12,159 nucleotides of DNA from Trachelipus rathkii (taxonomy: Eukaryota > Arthropoda > Malacostraca > Isopoda > Trachelipodidae): positions 35,001-47,159 of the forward strand of contig JABUQX010131194.1 in the NCBI GenBank assembly GCA_015478945.1, read 5' to 3'. Shown here in pieces: positions 8,160-12,159 of this stretch. A model generated the notes under the pieces. It ran no database searches and was not told the DNA's origin. It saw only the letters and a program-made list of their open reading frames with translations. Within the stretch, counting starts at the first letter, position 1. Each line of letters begins with the position of its first letter. The position numbers and the translations under genes are program-made.

Positions 8160-8400
8160 AGATTTGAATCAGTGTACATTTTTTGAAAACATTTCGCAAG
8201 TTCCAAAAAAAATTTCAAGTTCAGAAAATAGTTAAGTAAAGTTTTTAAGAAAATCTTTCTGCAAGCTTCTGGAATAATGCCAGAAGCTTGCCACTAAACC
8301 ATTTTCTTAAAAAATTAACTTTACTACCTTTCTGAACTTAGCACAATTTGTTACCTTTAAATAAAATTTTTTTCAGAAATATTATGCACTGATTCATAAT
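8160..8400. repeat. Imperfect inverted repeat (fold-back element), arms about 110 bp
   Basis: The left arm (about 8160-8272) and right arm (about 8280-8400) are reverse complements around a 7-nt centre (AATAATG, 8273-8279). Exact blocks include GCAAGCTTCTGG (8261-8272) with CCAGAAGCTTGC (8280-8291), AAGTTCAGAAA (8218-8228) with TTTCTGAACTT (8329-8339), and GAATCAGTG (8166-8174) with CACTGATTC (8387-8395). A TTTTTAAGAAAAT block is also shared. Matching fades outside GAATCAGTG. The design fits a fold-back or MITE-like element or a palindromic duplication. There is no open frame inside it. The two arms have diverged by point changes and small indels, so it is not recent. Confidence 0.85.
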
Positions 8401-8451
8401 ATAATAATACCGGCAGTATTATCAAGAACTTGCAAACAAACCCGTTCGTTC

Positions 8452-8577
8452 GAGACCCATATAGATTACACAATTGAACGAAAAAGTCTTTGAATGATAA
8501 AATAATGAAAAACTTGAAAGTACTATGATACTAAAAATAATATATAAATAAGCAATTGTGTAATCTATATAGGTCTT
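8452..8577. repeat. 25-bp inverted repeat (23/25) with 76-nt spacer
   Basis: The left copy is 8452-8476 and the right copy 8553-8577. The longest perfect part is TATAGATTACACAATTG and its complement CAATTGTGTAATCTATA, and only two of the 25 positions differ. The spacer is AT-rich and encodes nothing. This could be the terminal repeats of a tiny nonautonomous transposon of about 126 bp. The left copy overlaps a tRNA B-box-like word (GTTCGAGACC), but no tRNA fold is present. Confidence 0.85.
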
Positions 8578-8639
8578 AGCTGTTTTCAAAGATTTTTTGC
8601 TCTTTGATAAGTCTTCGAGACCTAGATAACCTCTGCCTG

Positions 8640-9000
8640 TAGTTCATAGCATTCACTTAAACTTAGTAGGTAAATGATTAGTTGAAGGTAAAGAGAAAAT
8701 AAGAGGAGATTTATAGTTGAAAAATTAAACAGAAAATAGAACAACTAACCTTCTTTACATTTTTTTATTATTAATTTTGATTGAATACTGGCATACACTA
8801 AGAAGTTTTTGAGATAAGACAAACTCTTTTCAGAATTTTTAGTGAAGTTCTTGGATAATTAATCCAAAGACAAAGAATGCCTGTGATAATAAAACTACAA
8901 TAGAAGATAAGTATATGAAAAATTATATAGCTAATATTTTATATATCCTAAAGTAAACACAAAATAGAAGGAAATAAATTAATATATAAAGTTTTATATT
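8640..9000. other. Unassigned AT-rich DNA
   Basis: This is plain AT-rich sequence with no long frame, repeat or structural element that I can support. Confidence 0.6.
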
Positions 9001-9009
9001 ATTTAGCTT

Positions 9010-9200
9010 CTTATGTTGTGAGGTTCACTAGCCATCTCTCACAACCCTCGTAGGTTAATCTGCCATGTATTTTGGAGTTCAGGAGTATTTCCTAAGATTT
9101 TCAATATTCTGGCAGATCATCAAATGATGTGATCTAGATCTTCCTTCAACTCCACAAATAGTCACAGTTGATCGCGCCATTGAGAACCTGTTTTCTATTT
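9010..9200 (-). pseudogene. Possible non-LTR retrotransposon C-terminal scrap
   Basis: The minus strand carries, across three frames, pieces resembling the C-terminal Cys-His motif (CxCG...EDLxHIxxxC) that follows the reverse transcriptase of several non-LTR retrotransposons. One frame reads NGAINCDYLW, another reads ICGVEG...HHLMICQNIENLRKYS, and the third reads ELKEDLDHII between them. Combining frames requires at least two indels in about 60 bases, so the match is weak. No reverse transcriptase core was found upstream (9200-9700), and the sequence downstream becomes AT-rich. A chance resemblance is possible. Confidence 0.3.
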
Positions 9201-11039
9201 AAGTATAAAGGTTAGAACATAGTAGGAAATATAGTACTGTGTATAGACTATAAAAGAGTTTTCAAGGCATGTTTCAGGTTTCTGTTCATTGATAAGTCAG
9301 AGTCTCTTTAATGTTATAGATTAGAATATTTCACTTGCCTAAGCCTCAGTGGATTAGGGTAGAGAGAATTTGTAAATAATGTCAAAGAAGGTCAATGGTA
9401 ATTTAGTCAATGAATTTTTGGGTATATAAAAATTATCTTGTAGCTTATAACGTTATATATTTTCGATAATATACTCAATTCATTTCCATGAGATGTATTA
9501 TACTGAAACGAGCCAAATAACCTAAGATTAAACGATAATCCATATTTAGAAAGTGGCAAATAATAAAACTAGGCTAGGCATGTGTTGATTTCAGTGAAAT
9601 TTTCGTGGGTCTCCCCCTAGATAATCTTATTATAGGTTAAGGAAATTCTATAAAGTGCAATAGCGGTAATGTGAGATCCTTCATCTGAATCATGTAACAC
9701 ACTATTGAATTCGGTGACTAATGCAATTGCATAAAATTTTCAACGATTTTACTTGAAATTTGTTTAATATTTTGTTTCTACCCATCGCAGATTTTATAAA
9801 ACTGATGGGGATCATTGAATATTTATAAGGTTAGAAAAAAATAATATGTATATATCGTAAATATTGCCTAATAAATAACACTGGAGGCATCCCTGCTCTA
9901 GTATGTCTGTCTACCGTCCTCATTATTTTTCTTTGTTTGGGTCAGGCAATCTTCTCATTTCTATGCTCGACAATCTCTCTGTACCGAACTTGATACTTTC
10001 AAGATCTGAAGCGAAATAACTATTCCTAGAAGAAAATTGCTGAAGTTAGAAAAGCATTTAATATATTCTTGAAAGATTGAAAGATAAAAGTGTGCTGTAA
10101 CAGTCATGTTTAGGAAACTGAAGTCGAGTTCAACAGATTCTAAAAAATTGTAATATTTTAAAAAAGTTATCATTGGTTTGATACCTAAAAGCACCATTGG
10201 CCAAATATCGTGTTAAAAAAAATTACCAATACGAATATTTTTAATAAAACGTTTACATCCCAGCTATTTCTCATATTAAATTTTGACTTCCAAAATCAGT
10301 AAGGTTGACTAAGTTGTAATAGAACAGTAGACTCTACTCGTTATACATGTAGCAAAGATCAGACTAAAACTTTAATAGGTTAAAATACATTTAACATAAT
10401 AAAATTTTTTTGATAGATGATAAAGTTATAATGAAGAGTTGGCACCACTGTGTTAATACTTTTTATGGGCTTTTAAATAGTATATAAAAAAAACGTATAA
10501 TTTATAAAAATATTATATTTCAACTATAATCCTGTTGAAACTCAACTATTACCTATATTTTTAATATACTCTGCTTAATTATACACCACGAAATATAAGA
10601 ATGATCCCTTTGCTTTAAATCTGTCATGATAAAATTCTATACTAAATCCGATATCTAGTAAAAATACGTAAAAAATCAAAGGTCACGACTGCTTAAACAA
10701 AACGTAAATATTAATCTTATATAAGAGCTCTCTTCTGAATGGATAGATATAATAAATTAAAATTATAATTCGAATTTAAGAGATCAAGATATTGAATTTT
10801 TTTTTCTGAATGTTTTCTTTTTAACTTCCTCTCATCTAAAACCTGCAAATGTTTTTAACATGTAAATTATATCACGTATTCAAGTTTTTTTTTTTTTAAA
10901 TTAATTTTGATAATTAAAGCAATATTTGCAAAAAAAAAAAAATTTCAAGTTATTTTATTTTAATTTGTTATGCTAAGTTTAATTAGGGTTTATTAAGTTT
11001 GTTAAGTCACAAGTAAATTTTTTCACTACCAAAACTATA
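9201..11039. other. Long AT-rich unassigned region
   Basis: I see no supported gene, RNA or element. The minus-strand frame at 9961-10197 (78 codons, hydrophobic) shows no family motif and is probably a chance frame in AT-rich DNA. Small structures are a perfect 12-bp palindrome ATGCAATTGCAT (9721-9732) and homopolymer runs T12 (about 10886-10897) and A13 (about 10930-10942). Confidence 0.6.
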
Positions 11040-11054
11040 ACCTGATAGGTTTAA

Positions 11055-11165
11055 AATAATATAAATATTATATAATATAAATAATATATATATATATATA
11101 TCTATATATTATATAGATAATATTAATATATAATTATAATATATAATATATATAGTATATATATC
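11055..11165. repeat. TA-rich low-complexity block
   Basis: ATAATATAAATATTATA-type words lead into (TA)n at about 11086-11100, then further TA palindromes, ending abruptly at ATATCAGACGCGGGC (about 11160), where mixed-composition sequence begins. Confidence 0.9.
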
Positions 11166-11400
11166 AGACGCGGGCATTTTCTCCACAGAGTTGCGCCTAT
11201 GGTTCACGTATGAATTCGATCGCTAAAGGTGCATATGTCTAACAATTAAAAAGGTCGGACTAACATAGGTTGTACATTCCAATTCCTGCACCTAAGCCGC
11301 TGCTATGAACAGAACAAAGCTTGTTTTTTTACCCTTAAAGGTGAACTTAAAAGCAATGCTAAACTTTGTACATCTAAAAACCAAAAGTGACAAATTTTTA
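11166..11400. other. Mixed-composition unassigned DNA between TA blocks
   Basis: About 235 bases of balanced composition are bounded on both sides by TA-rich tracts. There is no convincing reading frame on either strand and no tRNA or SINE promoter boxes. It may be the body of a dispersed repeat, but nothing in the window repeats it. Confidence 0.4.
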
Positions 11401-11404
11401 TAAG

Positions 11405-11488
11405 ATTTATATATATATATCTAAATAAATATATATATATATAATAATATATATAATATATAAAATATAATAATAAGTATATATATAC
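11405..11488. repeat. TA-rich low-complexity block
   Basis: This is a short (TA)n, TAAATA and TAATAATATA tract resembling the block at 11055-11165, ending at ATATATACCCTTACCCC. Confidence 0.9.
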
Positions 11489-11522
11489 CCTTACCCCTTC
11501 AATCGAGCCGTGTTTCAGGGTA

Positions 11523-11605
11523 AGGAGTCGGGAGTCAATTTCCCAAAAGTTGGGAGTGGGAAGTCGGAGCGAAAAGTAAAAAAAACGACATCCTCTTTCG
11601 ACTCC
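11523..11605. repeat. Degenerate GGAGTCG-type minisatellite
   Basis: GGAGTCG and GGAGTC lie head to tail at 11524-11536. A related run GGGAGTGGGAAGTCGGAGCG is at 11552-11571, and the reverse complement CGACTCC is at 11599-11605. The words look like decayed copies of a seven- to eight-base unit, with the last in inverted orientation so that a 7-bp stem could form with the first. A short homopolymer A tract at about 11577-11585 separates them. Confidence 0.5.
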
Positions 11606-11641
11606 AAAACAATTGGTATAAATGTTCCACAAAAATTGCAA

Positions 11642-12159
11642 AACTTAATTGAATTTTATTAAGAAAGACGTACATTTTTTTTTATTTGAACAATTTTAGT
11701 AGCCAATTTAAGGTTGTAATTTTACTGTTAAAAATAAGTTATATAAATGTTATAAATACAAAATGTACGTGACTATTGTTATTGTGGCATCTAAACATTA
11801 TCACACGCGAGCGAGGTCTATAATAGACAAAATTTAAAGTCTAAAGTAGAGTACATAACTCGATTTAAAATTAAGTCAATCACCATTATAGATAGTTGCA
11901 ATAAGCTAAAAGAACGTATAGATATACTATACATTTATATGTACAACAATGTGCTGGCGCTCACGTTGTGTCAACATTTTAAATATTTCCGTACCTAATT
12001 CCGAGATTTCAATATATATTAATTTTTTGGTGTGTAGACACCCGAAAATATATCTATCTACCCGCACAACCAGTAAGTGGTGTAAGTATAACATTAATAA
12101 TAATAATCAGTTTGATAAAATGATAATATTATAACGCTTTGATAACAATATAATTATTT
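11642..12159. other. Unassigned AT-rich DNA to the window end
   Basis: No coding homology was seen. The 61-codon plus-strand frame at 11949-12134 is AT-driven and has no motif. A weak imperfect hairpin (ACAAC...GTG / CAC...GTTGT, 11943-11970) is the only structure noted. Confidence 0.6.

Noticed and set aside
8448..8457. tRNA/SINE B-box-like GTTCGAGACC
   Set aside because: No A-box, acceptor stem or anticodon arm can be placed at the right distance; the word belongs to the inverted repeat.
9961..10197. 78-codon hydrophobic minus-strand frame
   Set aside because: No recognised motif, AT-driven composition and no neighbouring exon signal; a chance frame is more likely.
11598..11605. TTTCGACTCC as a possible tRNA B-box
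   Set aside because: It lacks the leading GG and has no A-box or cloverleaf; it fits better as an inverted unit of the GGAGTCG repeat.

Overview
This is animal (metazoan) nuclear DNA and I find no intact protein-coding gene in it. The evidence is long CA/TA microsatellites, very AT-rich noncoding DNA, and decayed copies of three kinds of eukaryotic transposable element. There is no operon structure, no Shine-Dalgarno-led genes and no recognisable RNA gene. The two best-read elements (a ZMYM1-like hAT transposase and a Ty3/Gypsy gag-pol) belong to families common in arthropods, flatworms and other invertebrates, so an invertebrate host is likely. I cannot name the lineage.

Layout. (1) 2-1321, plus strand: a broken hAT-like (ZMYM1-like, DUF4371-type) transposase gene cut off by the left edge, with premature stops and at least three frame changes, ending in a hAT dimerisation-type tail. 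(2) 1327-1571: a compound microsatellite, (CA)n(TA)n-T13-(CA)n(TA)n. (3) 1572-2229: unassigned DNA with a TATA-like box and a 12-bp direct repeat. (4) 2230-3310: extremely AT-rich sequence with short palindromes. (5) 3323-6965, minus strand: a Ty3/Gypsy LTR retrotransposon read right to left as gag, protease, reverse transcriptase, RNase H remnant, integrase and a probable 3' LTR. Its higher GC content stands out from the flanks. (6) 6966-7440: a small GC-richer island and another TA-rich tract. (7) 7440-9000: unassigned DNA containing two fold-back (inverted-repeat) structures at 8160-8400 and 8452-8577. (8) About 9010-9200, minus strand: a possible scrap of a non-LTR retrotransposon C-terminus. 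(9) 9200-12159: AT-rich unassigned DNA with two TA-rich blocks and a degenerate GGAGTCG-type repeat.

The most informative object is the Gypsy copy. The family can still be recognised motif by motif, yet every enzymatic centre I could locate is damaged. The protease DTGA reads HTGA. The first catalytic Asp of reverse transcriptase reads Glu, although YLDD survives. Most of RNase H is deleted. The integrase segment carrying the catalytic Glu is missing. It is therefore a long-dead insertion. I see no convincing new biological system; the fold-back elements at 8160-8577 are the least explained structures. All family assignments come from reading translations by eye, and no database search was run.
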